Source: Isoetes taiwanensis (Eukaryota; Streptophyta; Lycopodiopsida; Isoetales; Isoetaceae). Taken from it: DNA of 64,000 nucleotides. Positions 10,148 through 22,206 of this stretch are shown piece by piece; position 1 is the stretch's first letter, and each line of letters opens with the position of its first letter. The translations under genes were made by a program, and so were the position numbers. The DNA lies in the NCBI GenBank assembly GCA_021234155.1, contig JAJEKV010000377.1, positions 124,001 to 188,000 on the forward strand, given 5' to 3'. The notes below the pieces were generated by a model. That model did no database searches, was not told the origin of the DNA, and saw nothing but the letters and a program-made list of their open reading frames with translations.

Positions 10148-11796
10148 CCATACCTGTCAAGATCCTAAGTTTTTCCAATTGGTGACTTGTTCATGCTATA
10201 ACATATTAAAAACGTCTCTCAATTATCAAGGCACGAGGGCAGGTTGGCCAAGTCTAAAGCATGTTGCATATTGTTTTATTCCCCCCTCACTATTCAAATT
10301 GGTGCACTACGGTATATATATAGGCTGCTGATGAAATATAGCATGACTGGTTTGTCAAGGCACATGGATTAAACACATTATTTCTACGCGCATTAAGGCA
10401 TCACTTGAAGGTTATTCTATGTGGAGTAAGGTTATTTTAACGTTGAAATGATGGAAAGTGGATAAATATTTTTTATCCATATTATTGGGCATTGCCACGT
10501 GGCAGCACAAAAATAGTCTAAATCAGTGACCCTATTTTTGTCCACATTATTGGATAATGCCACGTGCCAGCACAAACATAGTCGTTTAGGATAATCTTGA
10601 CCTACTTTCCATTATAGAGAGCATACTATTTTCTTGCTGCCACATGGCACTTCACACTTAATTGTCCACTATTACCTTAACGTCCTTGGCCTCTGCATTT
10701 AGCCGTAGGATTAAATCTCAGCCGTCTATTCTAAGAGGTTATATCCAGTAACAATTTGGGCCAAAACTGTTATGACCATAACAAGAATGTTATGACCATA
10801 ACAAGAATGTTATGACCATAACATTCTCTGCTCCACTGTTTTTCTTGGCACTCTACCGTCGTCGATCCATGCATGCGAAACATGTGAAATGAATCTTTCA
10901 AAACGTAGCACCCCTGGTAGCCGAATCCAGATAGCAATGCCCCATTCTTGATGATATGCTGCTGGAGATTAAAGCGAAAAGATCCGGGGCGAGGCCGTTC
11001 CATTAGCAAAATCGTCGAGGAAGGGGAAAAACACAAAAAAGCGAGCTTTGATGGAGATATGAGCGAGGGAAGTACCGAGTATTGCCGCATCTCAACAATA
11101 CCTCAAAGCCAACCCGAATCCTTGGCGATAAGCCCCATCCTTGGCGATAAGCTGCTGGGAGAAAAAATAGAAAGATTAGTGACGGAAAATGGAAAAATGC
11201 CAATCGATTGCACTGATTGCTTGATCACTTCATCACGGACCTTGGACCCACGGCATATCAAAGAAATGTGTTAAGATTTAAGTTTTTTTTTTTCCCTAAA
11301 TCAGTATCGGAAGTTAAGCGGTCGAATCTCGCCATAGCCGGTGGTGAATCTTCCGCCATGGCCTCGCCATAGCCAAGGCTGCGTGAAGAATCTTATCAAG
11401 AATCCGTTTGTTGGAGCTTGAGCCCATTAAATTTTGTTGCGCTCGCTGCGAGTCTATTTCTTCATCTTTGGGTGAGTCTTCTATCTTAAGAGAGCCACAA
11501 ATGGGTGCCGATCCTTCAAATCTCATTTGTTACGTGAGTTTTTTGTTACGTAAGCCCGATCTTGGGAATACGATTGCCAAAGCTTGACTATGGCGGCCAC
11601 TCGCTAAAATGCCTCGGCCCGGGGCGTTAAAGGCCGATAGCGTCCTCCCACCGGGGTTATGGGCCAAGAAAATGGCCTCATGGCCATGTGGCGAGAAATC
11701 CCCGGCGCATCGCCCGTGCGGCCTCGAATTTCACGGCCACATGGCCACTCGGCCATTTTCCTGGCCCATAACTCCTCGGGAGAGGACGTTATCTAG
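10148..11796 (+). repeat. Tandem duplication unit 2
   Basis: Second copy of the 8602-10147 segment. It begins with the equivalent of the last UGT codons (CCTGTCAAGATCCTAAG) but carries no other UGT sequence, so the duplication took the 3' flank and not the gene. A local tandem of two units of about 90 bp around TTGCCACGTGGCAGCACAAA lies at 10455-10590. The G-box-like core CACGTG within it is worth noting but unproven as a regulatory site. Confidence 0.7.
10769..10822. repeat. Three 20-bp palindromic repeats
   Basis: GTTATGACCATAACAAGAAT repeated at 10769, 10789 and 10809 (the last partial). Each unit contains the inverted repeat GTTATG-AC-CATAAC. Unit 1 of the large duplication has a related pair (TTATGACCATAGCGGGATGTTATGTCCATAAC) at about 9321, so the expansion came after the duplication. 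Confidence 0.85.
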
Positions 11797-12066
11797 CCCT
11801 TCTCAATTATTGTACCTCATGCTATACCTTCTTAATCGGCAGGTCCTCAGCAATGTGAAATCCTAGCAGTTGGATGTAGAATGGTCGTTTGGCATAATGT
11901 GTTGATTACAGTCTGATAAACAGGCTACTGGTTTAAGAATAGAGCCAATCGTTCAAAATGAATTCAACCCTTGTTTTTGGCTTTTTACTCTGCCTCTTGG
12001 GTTTTCTGTACTGCTCCAGTTCATTCACGTGGCTGGGGATATGACTGGACCCAGACTTCGACCCCA
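11797..12066. other. No supported feature
   Basis: Sequence between the end of the duplicated flank and the Helitron 5' end. I see no gene or repeat in it. Confidence 0.6.
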
Positions 12067-15045
12067 TCCTCCTATATAATAATGTTTTGGCGTGTGTCGT
12101 GAACCACGCGCTAAAACTATCGAGGGCCTAGATTTTACTTAAAATTTTGGATGGTCCTTGATGCCTGAATTTTGTTAGGGTTGCTGCGTGATTTGCAACT
12201 AGGGTTTAATATAGTCTCAAGGCCAGTCTATGATTTGTGCTACCAAGTAGAAATTGGAGATGCCTTCTATTGTGGAAAGGAAATAGGCACAAGGGATGTT
12301 AACAACAGTTGCAAGGCACCAATTCTTCCACTTTTGTTTTAAATCCTTTATGATGCAGGATTATTAGAAGCATACATGCAAGTTCTGTTTTAAGTAGAAG
12401 GCACCCTAGATAAGAATTCCGCCTGGCTCATTTTGCTGAAATGTGGCTTACCATGGATGCACATATAATTTCCATATTTTCATTCTCTCTCTGCATGGGT
12501 TCTTCTTATTCTGTGCAAATTCTGTCCGCCATGGTGCCAAATTGTTCAAGATAAAGTTTAGCAATCTGTTCCAGCACTCAATGAAGTGAAAAGGGTATCT
12601 CATCTTGCTGTCCATGGCCATGGCCAGAACTATAAGCTATTTGTTTTGTGCTTTTGTTGTCTTTGGCTGGCAGTTACCTTATTGATCTGAAAGCTGGCAA
12701 AAGTTAACTACTTTACTCATGTTGAGTTGGATTTGTAGATGAAAGCTTTGTATACCACAATGAATAGATGGATAGATGTTGCTCTGGATGGACCTTTTTC
12801 TTAATTTCCAACGCCTTCTATGTTAGACACCCACAACACCACAATGGGAGACAACCCCTTCATTTTCTGCTTCAATAGCTGCCAAATAGTGGTGGTTGCA
12901 CTTTGTATTTAGGTGTTTATTGTTTGTCTTTTTGTAATGATTGTTAAAACAGAGCTGCATTGAGGAGATTTGTCAGTAATCTTTCTGAGTAAGACCCATC
13001 TCCTATAACTCTTGGTGTTTTGGTGGTGCTCTTTTCGGATTGCATTTTTCCTTTATTAGTAATTTTTATTTGTCTAAGCCTAATATATCTGCGCTTTGTC
13101 TTGGTCGGTGATAATGGTGCACTTTGATTTGCTCTCAACATGGATTTATGAAAACAACTGCATGTTACAATAAAAAAATGCCACAGTTGTATATGATCCT
13201 AGAAAAACTGTAAAAGAGCCTACTCGATCCCAAAGTCTGTCATATTTTTCTCCTTTCATTACTCTATGAGCCATAGCTATGTTCAACTTTCAAGGAAGAT
13301 GCCAAAGAGCTTGGCTTACTAGAAGATGATACCGAGTGGGAGAAGACGCTCGAAGACGCGAGCAGCTTCTAGATGCCAAGGCAGCTATACGCCAGACATT
13401 CGTATTTATTTGCCTATACAATGACCCATAAAACCCAATGCGGTTATGGGAGCTCTTCAAGGATAGTCTGACAGAAGATTACCAACGGAAGATGCCACCA
13501 CAACAGGCTTATAATCATGCACTAAAGGACATCTTCTAAATGAGCGGCTGCACATGCCAGCAACATGGACTGCTAGAACCACAGCTACAGATTCTAGGCA
13601 ACTTCCCAAATTAGCCAATCTTCGATGCAGAAAAGGAATTGAAAGAAGGGCAAGAAAACTACGACAAGTTCAACAGCGAGCAGAAGCATATAGCCGACAT
13701 TATCCTCGATGAATCAGCTAGCATTAAGCCCATGTATCAATGTGGATGGTCCAAGAGGCACAGGCAAGATATTCCTCTTTAGTACTCTGATCAGTATACT
13801 AAGAGAATGTGGCTCGTTGTATCAGTGGCTTGGATAAGAATTATCAGCCTCCTCTTGAAGGGAGCACAAACAATTCATTCGACGTTCAAATTACCACTCA
13901 ACATGACACAAGAGGCAATATTCGCACTGTATGCAACAAGCCAAAAGCAAAGGTACTTAGAAAGGCAAGCATCATGGTCTGAGATGAAATGGGAATAACA
14001 TACATGTAAGCACTCACTGCCATCGACAGGATTTTATTAGAGATATGCCAAGATGATAGGCCCTTTGGGGGAATGATAATGCTCACCGGCGGTGATTTTC
14101 GATAGCAATTGCCTGTGGTCAAGCGTGCAACAAAGAAATAAGCCATCTCAAAGTGTGTCAAGAGGAACCCATTGTGGATTAACTTCAAGACCCACAAGCT
14201 GACACAAGATATGCGGGTCGTAAAAGATGGGCAAATATTCTCAAATTGGCTGCTACGTCTCGGTAACAGGGAACAGATGAACAATGAGCTAGGGCTTGAC
14301 CGTGACTTGGTCGAGATACCCGAAGAATGCGTTGTGGAAGAAGACTTGATTGATAGCATCTTCGGCAAGAAAATAAGAGAGGAAAATGTGTGCCAGCTAT
14401 ATGACAAGGCCATCTTGACTCCAAAGAATGAAGACACGTTGATGATCAACAATAAGGTCCTTCTAAGTTTACATGGACAACTTCATATGTATACGAGCAT
14501 ATATGCCATCACTGCAGAAGGCGAAGATGTTGCAAGGGATTTTCCAATCGAGTTCATCAACCATCTGACCCTTTCTGGCATGCCACCGCGCTTAAGCTGC
14601 ACATCAAGGATGGTGCCATCATCATCCTACTCAGAAACATGAGTTCAAAGTCCGGTCTCTGCAACGGCACTTGCCTTCGCGTGATCCACACCCATGAATC
14701 ATAGATGCAGAGATAATCACAGGCACTTATAAAGAAGCAAGGGTTCTCACTGGAACCATTAGATAGGACCTCCCCTTCAGACGAACACAGTTCCCCATCC
14801 GACTCGCATTCTCGATGACCATAAACAAGTCACAAGGCCAATCCATGGCCTCCATTGGCATCTACATCCCAATGCCAGTCCGCCCATGGCCAGCAATATG
14901 TTGCATTCTCAAGGTGCATTACACCACATGGAGTGAAGTTCTATATTCAAGACCCTCAAGACAAGGAGCATTATTAAAAAACAAAAGAACATTGACTCCA
15001 GATGTAGTCTACAAAGAGATCCTACAGGATGAAATTGCTCCTTAA
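12067..15045 (+). mobile_element. Autonomous-type Helitron, 5' part (3' end lost)
   Basis: The 5' end is placed at A/TC, position 12067, because TCCTCCTATATAATAATG and GTTTTGGCG resemble the other Helitron 5' ends here (TCTTATATTATAATGTT at 41288 and 49319). The body carries Helitron-type Pif1 helicase remains (13290-15045). No hairpin/CTAG 3' terminus follows; the element is interrupted at 15060 by a poly-T retroposon end and the DIRS-like element. In 12090-13290 I could not find the HUH Rep nuclease motif or any long frame, so the Rep part is deleted or too decayed to see. Confidence 0.6.
13290..15045 (+). pseudogene. Helitron Pif1-like helicase, decayed
   Basis: Three-frame reading gives helicase blocks in order. 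AKELGLLEDDTEWEKTLEDA near 13300 is the conserved Helitron segment before the helicase. A Walker A, GPRGTGKIFLF, lies near 13750 with Ile for the usual Thr. GPFGGMIMLTGGDFRQ-LPVVKR near 14060-14130 is the Pif1 motif III region, with a stop in place of a Gln codon. NPLWINFKTHKLTQDMR and WLLRLGN follow near 14165-14270, then a long clean frame to 14642. MTINKSQGQS near 14815 is motif V/VI. Several stops and shifts separate the blocks. The helicase would unwind DNA during rolling-circle transposition; this copy cannot. Confidence 0.85.
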
Positions 15046-15056
15046 CTCAGTTTCAA

Positions 15057-15059
<3 letters not shown>

Positions 15060-15098
<39 letters not shown>

Positions 15099-15137
15099 TA
15101 AGAGTATGTATTAATATATAAAAATTTACATAGGATG
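15060..15137 (-). mobile_element. Retroposon 3' end with poly(A) tail
   Basis: On the minus strand a short AT-rich 3' UTR-like segment (15137-15093) ends in about 33 A (15092-15060). It is the 3' end of a LINE or SINE whose body is missing, cut by the DIRS-like element that starts at 15138. Confidence 0.55.
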
Positions 15138-16424
15138 CTATGGTTCTCTTCTTATATAGAAGAGAACCATCATTCTGGGGAAAGGGACGTCTGTTTTGGC
15201 GTCATGCTATTCTGGACGTAGGAGTCATCTTTAGCCTGAGCTTTCTTTGGCCCATGATTTCTTTAGCCCTGTCTGCTATATATCCCTGTGACTTCCAAGC
15301 AATCCTCATCGGCGTTTCCCTTGAGCTGAATTCTCTTTGTTCCAGTGTTTCCCTACAGCCTATTCTTTCATTCAGGTACTGCTCTCTACCTGCTCCAAAA
15401 GGATTGGGCTCAGAATTGCCAGCTGTTTTAAGCATCACGGTATTCTTGCAGTCCCGATCCCCTAAAACTAATATTTACGCATGCTTGGCTTGTTCTCTCA
15501 GTTTTGTACGAATCTGTTCTGTGTGAGATTGCTGACCCTTCTCTCCTCTCCGTCCGCTATCTGCCCCATCCTTCTCTGCTTTCAGCCACCTTTCGATACG
15601 CTCACGGCCTTTCCTAATTTACGATTCGCTATGGTTTCTATTATACGCTCTATCGTTTACGATCCGTCCTCTTCTATCCTTCGATTCGGTTCGCCATATT
15701 CCTCTGTTGTTCATGGTTGGTTTTTTCGATTACGCTTTTCTTTTTTTGGGTGGCGGGATGCTTATCTTCGGTCTGCCTATTGTTTCGAACCTTCCCATTC
15801 CAGGTTAGGATCTGTTCATTTGCTCTGATTGGATTCGTCATGCTTTTCCACATCTGTCCTGGTTCCGGCTGCTCTCTGCTCTCCTTTGTAGCTGGCCCAT
15901 GGGTTTCTTATCTTGTTCCCTCCTGCAAGTGTTTCGTCCCCTCTCATTCCTCTGCAAACCCAATTCGAGTCTTCCATGGCCGGAGTCCCAGGTTTGCTTT
16001 TTCCCTACTCCCTTTGGATGGGATCTGCATTTGTATCTTCACCGGGGGGATCAGGGAGGGAGTATCGACCCAGTCGGGTTGTCGAGTTCGGGTCCCGATA
16101 TCCGTTGCCCCTTTCTTTATGTTTTCTTTTACGTTTTTCTTCTTAGATGGGTTTCAAGTTTGGTTTTCTTTGCATCTAGGCCAGGGTTCTTGTTTATGGC
16201 ATGGCTTTATTTGTATGTTTGGGATGTAAGGTAGTGATGTTGGTTTTTCAAGGTCTATGGTGCTTGTGTATTGTTAGATAGGGTTTGGTTTTGTTTTTTG
16301 CAAGTTCTCTGGATGATCTCATGACCTTTTTTGCATATTTTTTCACACTCCTTACATTTTATCTACACACTTTGTAACTTCACACATATACATTTCCATA
16401 ACATCCATGACACATACATTATCT

Positions 16425-16540
16425 CTACTGCACTTGCTTTTCACATTACTCACACATTTAACTCCATTAATATATTCAGTATTGCACTTGCTTTTCACAT
16501 TACTCACACATTTAACTCCATTAATATATTCAGTATTTTT
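16425..16540 (+). repeat. 57-bp tandem pair inside DIRS-like leader
   Basis: Two adjacent identical units running from GCACTTGCTTTTCACATTAC to TTAATATATTCAGTATT. The same pair exists in copy B (about 27880-27990), so it was in the parent element. The leader around it is a C/T-rich plus strand with many CACA and TTCAC repeats. Confidence 0.85.
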
Positions 16541-16887
16541 CAGACATTTTTTTTTCCATCAACCCCTCACATACACAACATTGCCATATACATATGATCA
16601 TTTTCTTTCACGTTCGTTTCATTTATATCATACACTTATCATCACCATTATTCGTCACATTTCTTTTTCACACATCTACACCCACTTATCTTTTCCATTT
16701 TTATATACTCTCACTCATTGCCTAGATAGGGTCGGTTGGGTTTTGTTTCAACTCGTTTTCTGTTTCGGCGGTTGTCATTGGTGTGTTTCTTGTTGTTTGT
16801 TTGGTTCTTTTTCCTTTCTATGTTGTTTTCCAATAAGGTTTCGGTTTGTTCATGTGGTTCTTACCCCCTTTTCTTCTTTCAGTGACC

Positions 16888-17326
16888 ATGTGTGCTCAGT
16901 CTACTCTCCGGAGCTTTACTCACGCCCTTTAATCGATACCGGCGTACCCCCCCCTCCCTTTGCCCTCCGAGTCATCAGCCCAATGTCCCTGTTCCATCTG
17001 ACCCTGCATTTTTTCTACCTTTTCCATTTGAGGGCCATGACCCTAATCTTTGCGTTGCTTTCAACCTCAATCATTTGTTTTGGTCCCTCGATCGTCTGCC
17101 CCCGACATCTTCCTCTTCTTTGACATTTATGTCGGATTGCCTTTGGTTCTCCTCTTATCTGGATGATGCCATCGACCAGGTGGATTTTGGCATTGATTAT
17201 TACCGCGACCCCGTCAGCTCGGAACTAACTTTTGAGCTGAAGGTCCCTAATATGGTGTTTTTTCGTCTAGGGGACATGGTTGCTGCTTTGCATTGGTGGG
17301 GCCGGTGGCCCGCGTCTTCCATTTAG
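16888..17326 (+). pseudogene. DIRS-like leader ORF, copy A
   Basis: Equivalent of the minus-strand ORF at 27183-27521. It opens with an ATG (MCAQSTLRSF) directly after a TTTCTTTCAG acceptor-like sequence, but the frame shifts within the Pro-rich start. The conserved block DPAFFLPFPFEGHDPNLC... is then open through FRLGDMVAALHW. I do not recognise the domain. It is probably the N-terminal part of the gag-like protein. Confidence 0.5.
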
Positions 17327-17699
17327 GTTCGGTTTGCGGTGATTGTTCACGCGATTGCATGCTCACGTTTCTCCTATGCCCGAGGTTGGATCCGAGTTGC
17401 CTCGTTTTGCTCCTTTTCGGCTCACGTATCCTATCTTTCCTTGGCGTTTCTTCCAGGCCCTCTTGCACTCTTGTCTGCAGTTCGGGCCGGATGTGATGGC
17501 ACCACGGTACCCACATAGAGAAGCTCCGTTGTAGCGACCGGTCCTCGGCCATGTTTTAGCCATAAAGTTGTCAATTTTTGGTTTGCACCTCGGTGCTTTT
17601 GTCGTGTTTGTGTTGGAAATAAAATTGCGCAAATTTTATCCCTTGGTCTTCTCGGTTCCGTTTTTACGATGTCTTGTTGGTTCTAAGGAGTTTTGTGTT

Positions 17700-18840
17700 T
17701 GGGATGGCCCGATGCCAACCGGTCAGGTTGCACTTTCACGGTTCGGCCCCCCATGCGTCGCGGGGGTTCGCGGCTGACGCTGCGTCGAAGCGTATTTGCG
17801 GCCTTGAGCACCCGCTGGCATCGGACGAGCGCGTTCTTCCCCCGCAGCTCCTCCACCTGTTCTTCCAAGTACAGCTGCTCCCTTGGGTTCTTTGGGCAAC
17901 TTGGGCCCCTCTTCCTCCTCGAATCCATTTTGGGGTGCCTTCTGACCTCAGCGTTTTTCCCACACCTCCTTTACATATTCCCACCTCCGGTCCACCTTTT
18001 GTTCCCTCTTCGGCTATGCCTGCTTCTCCTGCTCCTCCTCCCCCACCCGTTGGTTTTTCCCCATGGCTACTCCTCCTGCAACTTCAAATCTGACTCCACC
18101 CGTTGTTTTCTTTTCCACCACCTGCCCCATCGGTGGCCTCCCTCAATATGAACTCTTATTGCCTCGAGGTCCTTCAATCCCTGCAATTACAAATGGCCCG
18201 GATTAATGATTTGCGGGCGTCTCTTTCGGCCATCTTCTATTCATTCGGGCGAATCGAATCCTTGCGGGGAAGAAATGCGAGGCGGTGACTAGGACCTTGC
18301 CCTCTTTCAAGCGGGACTCTTCCGCGGCACCGGTATGAGTTTTTTTGGCTTTCTGGAAGGCCGTTTTCGGGAGTTGTATGCTTCGCTGTTCTCTCTCTCT
18401 CCGTGGTGCCGACTTCGGTCTTGAAACTCATTGAGGAGGGTAAGATAGCAACTCAACAGTATGAAATTTCTTTTGATTGCTGTCGTGAAAGTGCGATGTT
18501 GCTTTTGACTTTTGCTGACCATTCGGGCTTATCTTTGTCGGTGATGACTCCGTAGCGAAATTAGCGCCAAGGCGCCTCGATCGTCGGACTAATTCGCCAC
18601 AAAAGCTCCAAATACTTCTTTTTCTTCTCATCAATTGCTCACGGTGCCCCATTTGTTCCTCTTTCGGGGTACCCCTCGCTTGTTTTGCACATACGTGGCG
18701 TAATAACCATAGAATTGAGACATGTTTTTGCTTTCGTCGCGGCGCCGAACACCCTTTGGCACTCCCTCCTGCTCCTTCCCTCCCACCAGTGCCCCAGTTT
18801 CCCGTCACACCTCAATATTTCCCTCGTCCTCAGATATGAG
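17700..18840 (+). pseudogene. DIRS-like gag-like ORF1, copy A (broken)
   Basis: Same protein as 25500-26654 but spread over all three frames: a Pro-rich segment, a helical QSLQLQMARINDL segment and a late Cys-His knuckle. At about 18680-18730 the knuckle reads CFAHTWRNNHRIETC. The neighbouring frame of the family gives the CX2CX4HX4C spacing with one Cys lost here. Several indels separate it from copy B. Confidence 0.6.
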
Positions 18841-20297
18841 TATTTGGTTGATGGGTTATAAATCAGACGGCCACGACCATACTGTTGATTATTTTTTGTG
18901 ACTTGGATATATACAACAAATTACAATTTTTTGATACCATGTTTGCCCTTTAAAGTTGTGATGGCTTGTTACTACGTCTTTCGGTGAATGGTTGGGTCTA
19001 GGTACTTGGTTGTATCGGCTTGGTTGCATTGAGCATGCAATTAGAAGTTAGCTTGTCAGTCGAGTTGACATAATTCTCTAGTGTTTTGTTTCACTACTCT
19101 AGACTCTTACGCTGGCTGGCTTCTTGACCTTATGAATTCCTTTATTGCTCCTTTCCATTTGTTGTCATAGTAGGCGTTTGTTGCGACTCTATTTGCGGTG
19201 TTTTCCCACATATGCATTTGCTTTGATTCTAGGTTGTCGTTGTATGATAGCTTTTTTCCCCTTTTTTTGCGCATATGCATCTCCCCTTCCTTGCAACGAC
19301 AGTTGGTCGATCATTTAGGGATGAAAGGTTAGGTTTTCAATCATCTTAGGTTTTTGGACCATGGCCTCTTTAGAGTTGTAATTATCTTGCCTGCTTCGTA
19401 TCTCAAGTTCTCGTTGGGTTGGATCTAAGTACTTGGTTGTATCGTCTTGGTTGTTAGCTTTAGATGATAGATTACCATTCTTGGGTCAGTCTGGTTGATG
19501 GAGTTCTCTAGTGTTTGGTTTTGCTACACGAACTACCTTCTTTAGGCTAGCTAGCGTCTTGGGTAGGAGATCCTTTATTTCTAGCTTCCTTGTTGTCATC
19601 ATTTTTGCATCTCTGTCGGCAGTGGTTTCCCATGCTCGCTTTGTTTTGGCTTGCTAGGTTGTGATAGGTGAGGTTTGCCCCCCTTTTTTTTCTCCCCACA
19701 TGTGCTTAGTCCCTTCTTTGCAAAGGCAGTTGGGTGGTTGATTAAAAAATGTCCGGTAGGTTGTTGTTCTGGGTTTTTGGCACAAGTTGTTCAAGTTATC
19801 TGGATTCAGCACATATTTCTCTTTGACTCTCTCTCTCTCCAAACTTTGGGGTCTCTGGACCCGGGTTTGTTCAGCGTATTATTGGCATATCGGAAAACGT
19901 TTCTAATTAATTGGGCTTAGGCCGTTCCCTTCTGCATAAATTTCTTTACTATAGTGGATCATGATCGCAATTTTTTGTTGGGCATTCTCATTATGTATTC
20001 CCCAGTAATGCATCTCCCCTTCTGGTTTCGAAACTCTAGTCATTGTTATAAGCAAAGCATTCTTTCCCTATTAACTATGTAGAATGGGCATTTTTAGAGC
20101 TGTTGCAGAGTTTTCTTTCATTGTTATCTTGTTGTTCTTATATGATTTGTTGCTATTTCAGATTGCACTCCGTTTTCCTCTCACATTCCTCATCTCGGCA
20201 TTGATCCTATCGCAGCTGACTCTCTTGCATCATCTACTAGCGTCCTCAATCGCCTCTTGTCCGCTTTATCTTTTTGGCAGTCCTTCTGTTCCTTGGA
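18841..20297 (+). other. DIRS-like spacer and start of RT region, copy A
   Basis: Matches 24071-25490 of copy B in inverse orientation. No long frame is present in either copy. The last 150 bases (from about 20150) correspond to the beginning of the RT ORF in copy B (LASSIASCPLYLFGSPSVP) before copy A is cut. Confidence 0.55.
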
Positions 20298-20950
20298 GTT
20301 TTCATTGAGCTGAATGAGATGAGTACAATGAATCATGGGAGTGCATAAATCACCCCACATAAGTGAAGAGCAATAAAGATTAGAGAAACATCCTAGGGAG
20401 TCAAAACACCCCCAATCCAAGCCTCAAAACCTTCCTCCCGAAGCATACGTTATCACCAAAATGCTTCGACGACCACCCACCAGCATCATTTCCGCCACCC
20501 CATCGAACACTGGACCCCAAAATCCGACCCCCAAACATGTAGAGACCGCTCGGGAACCGCCAGGATAGTCCAGCTACTGCACACAACAGACCTCATGGAA
20601 AGTTAAGACAAGACAAAGAGTTAGGAGCCTGACAGGCCAAGCATCATCAAACGTAAGGGAAAGGAAAAAGGATGAATGGGAAAAATGAGAGAAAAATGGA
20701 TCACTCGGAAGCGCACAGCTACGCCGAGAGAGAGAGAGTGAGAGTAAGATAGACTAGGCCCAACCCCGGGGGTCATCCCCAAGGTGCCCTCGAAGCGACG
20801 TGCTTTCTGGCCCGGGACATGGCGGAGGCCACCAGCCTCAACAAGATAACAGAGAAGAGGAGAACCTGCCCTCACAAGGCGGGATAAATAGAAACCAACC
20901 AAAACCAAGCGAACGAAAAAACCTGCGATCCGTCACAGAGGAGGGAGGGA
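20298..20950. other. Junction segment between the two DIRS-like copies, no gene recognised
   Basis: Sequence with no counterpart elsewhere in the window. On the minus strand it follows directly from the terminal repeat at 20951-21169, so it may be the right-hand end of copy B or the start of a third copy whose leader has diverged. It contains a short GA run near 20725. Confidence 0.5.
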
Positions 20951-21169
20951 GGGAAACACTGGAACAAAGAGAATTCAGCTCAAGGGAAACGCCGATGAGG
21001 ATTGCTTGGAAGTCAGGGGATATATAGCGAGGCAGGGCTAAAGAAATCATGGGCCAAAGAAAGCTGGGGCTAAAGATGACTCCTACGTCGAAAATAGCAT
21101 GGCGCTTAAAAGCAGGGCGTCCCTTTCCCAGAATGATGGTTCTCTTCTATATAAGAAGAGAACCATAGC
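20951..21169 (-). repeat. DIRS-like terminal repeat, second copy
   Basis: About 220 bases matching 29071-29281 in the same (minus) orientation, and 15138-15357 on the plus strand. It includes the hairpin GGTTCTCTTC-TTATATA-GAAGAGAACC and the block GGAGTCATCTTTAGCC...TTTCTTTGGCCCATGATTTC. It lies 3' of the recombinase ORF, as a right terminal repeat would. Confidence 0.75.
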
Positions 21170-21273
21170 ATTCTAGGGAAAGGTCCTTTAATAAAACAAC
21201 AATAACCGACATAAAGAGGAACCTACCTCCAACTATCCGCGGGGCCGAGATTGCGAGGCGGTGAGGCGGCTCT

Positions 21274-22206
21274 TCAACTTGGGTAGGGCGTAGCGAGCAT
21301 GAGAAGCCGAGAGCATGCCAACCGTGAGAGCGCCACCACCTCAGCAGAGCCGCTTGAGGGGGCAGCGGTGGCCCCGCGGCATGCATGAGTACCAAAAAGA
21401 TTGGGAACTAAACCGATCTGACGCCAAGCACTCAAACCACCATGCACGTGGCGGTGGAGTAAGACAAAAGCGACAAAGAGGACAAAAAGAGGATCTAAAC
21501 AAGGGTCCACCCGGGGAGGATCAATGACATGGAATGAGCAAGCGAAAAAAAAAGCATTTGCAAAGAGATGGACAGGGCAAGAGGCCGAACCGTGCGATGC
21601 AATCAAGACTTCCTGGCCGGCTCCAACCTGGTCACATTTAGACTTCCGGATTGTTACGCAGACATGATCCGGGAAAAAGGTCAGGTCTCGCCAATTCAAA
21701 TGAAGGGCCTCAGAAATACGGAGAAAGCCAGCAAAACATAAGGTAACTAAAGAGGCTTTCATCAAGTCACGCCATTCCGCATGGGTCGGGGCAAAGGATA
21801 ACATTACAAGACGGACGTGAGTAGCAGTGAGGGGCAACCGCGGTCGAGGTGTGGACCGAAGCCGAGGGGCCGATTGGCGGACCAATGAGGGTAAAGGACC
21901 TGAACACGGAGAAGGGGCATTAATCAAGCTGTGAAAAAATGAGATGGCCGCAGAATCACCCCCCATCGAGGCGAGGCGCTGGCGAGAAGACACAGAAGAT
22001 GCGAAGAAGGCCGCGACATGGATGGATGAAGCAGGAAGAAAAGGGACACCGTGGGACAAGCACCAAGACCGAAATCGCCGCCAAACATAGGCATAAGCAA
22101 GAAGGGTTGAAATAGCACGGGATTGAAGAACGGAGGTGAGGATAGGAGCCACAAAAACATGTGATACTGCGGAAAAATGCGGTAAGACATCTGAAACACA
22201 CACCAC
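21274..22206 (-). pseudogene. Tyrosine recombinase of DIRS-like copy B
   Basis: A 310-codon frame with a SAM-like core-binding half (LLAYAYVWRRFRSWCLSHGV) followed by the catalytic half: Arg in CFAGFLRISEALHLNW, Lys in TIRKSKCDQVG, and H-x-x-R in GTHACRGATAA. The C-terminal part after the HxxR box is out of frame. A GRW-S-like box can be read in a neighbouring frame (LLRWWRSHGW, 21395-21147), and the nucleophilic Tyr is not in this frame. The enzyme is therefore recognisable but probably inactive. It would join a circular DNA copy to target DNA without target duplication. Confidence 0.85.

Larger units (their letters stand above)
15138..20297 (+). mobile_element. DIRS-like tyrosine-recombinase retrotransposon, copy A (3'-truncated)
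   Basis: Co-linear with the minus-strand copy B (29281 down to 24071) at high similarity, so the two form inverted arms of about 5.2 kb. It begins with the terminal hairpin ATGGTTCTCTTC-TTATATA-GAAGAGAACCAT (15139-15169) and a terminal repeat of about 220 bp, followed by a long leader, two gag-region ORFs and a spacer. It ends at 20297, shortly after the region where copy B begins its RT. No RT, RNase H or recombinase remains. The coding frames are broken more often than in copy B, so copy A is the older or faster-decaying one. Confidence 0.8.

Noticed and set aside
9598-10168. GC-rich open frames in the UGT 3' flank
   Set aside because: Not conserved as frames in the second duplication unit; explained by local GC content.
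16331-17123. His/Thr/Phe-rich frames in the DIRS-like leader (also 27475-28078)
   Set aside because: Low-complexity translation of CA- and TTC-rich leader; not preserved as protein between the copies beyond DNA similarity.
21315-21527. Plus-strand frames opposite the tyrosine recombinase
   Set aside because: Antisense shadows of the recombinase ORF with no motif of their own.
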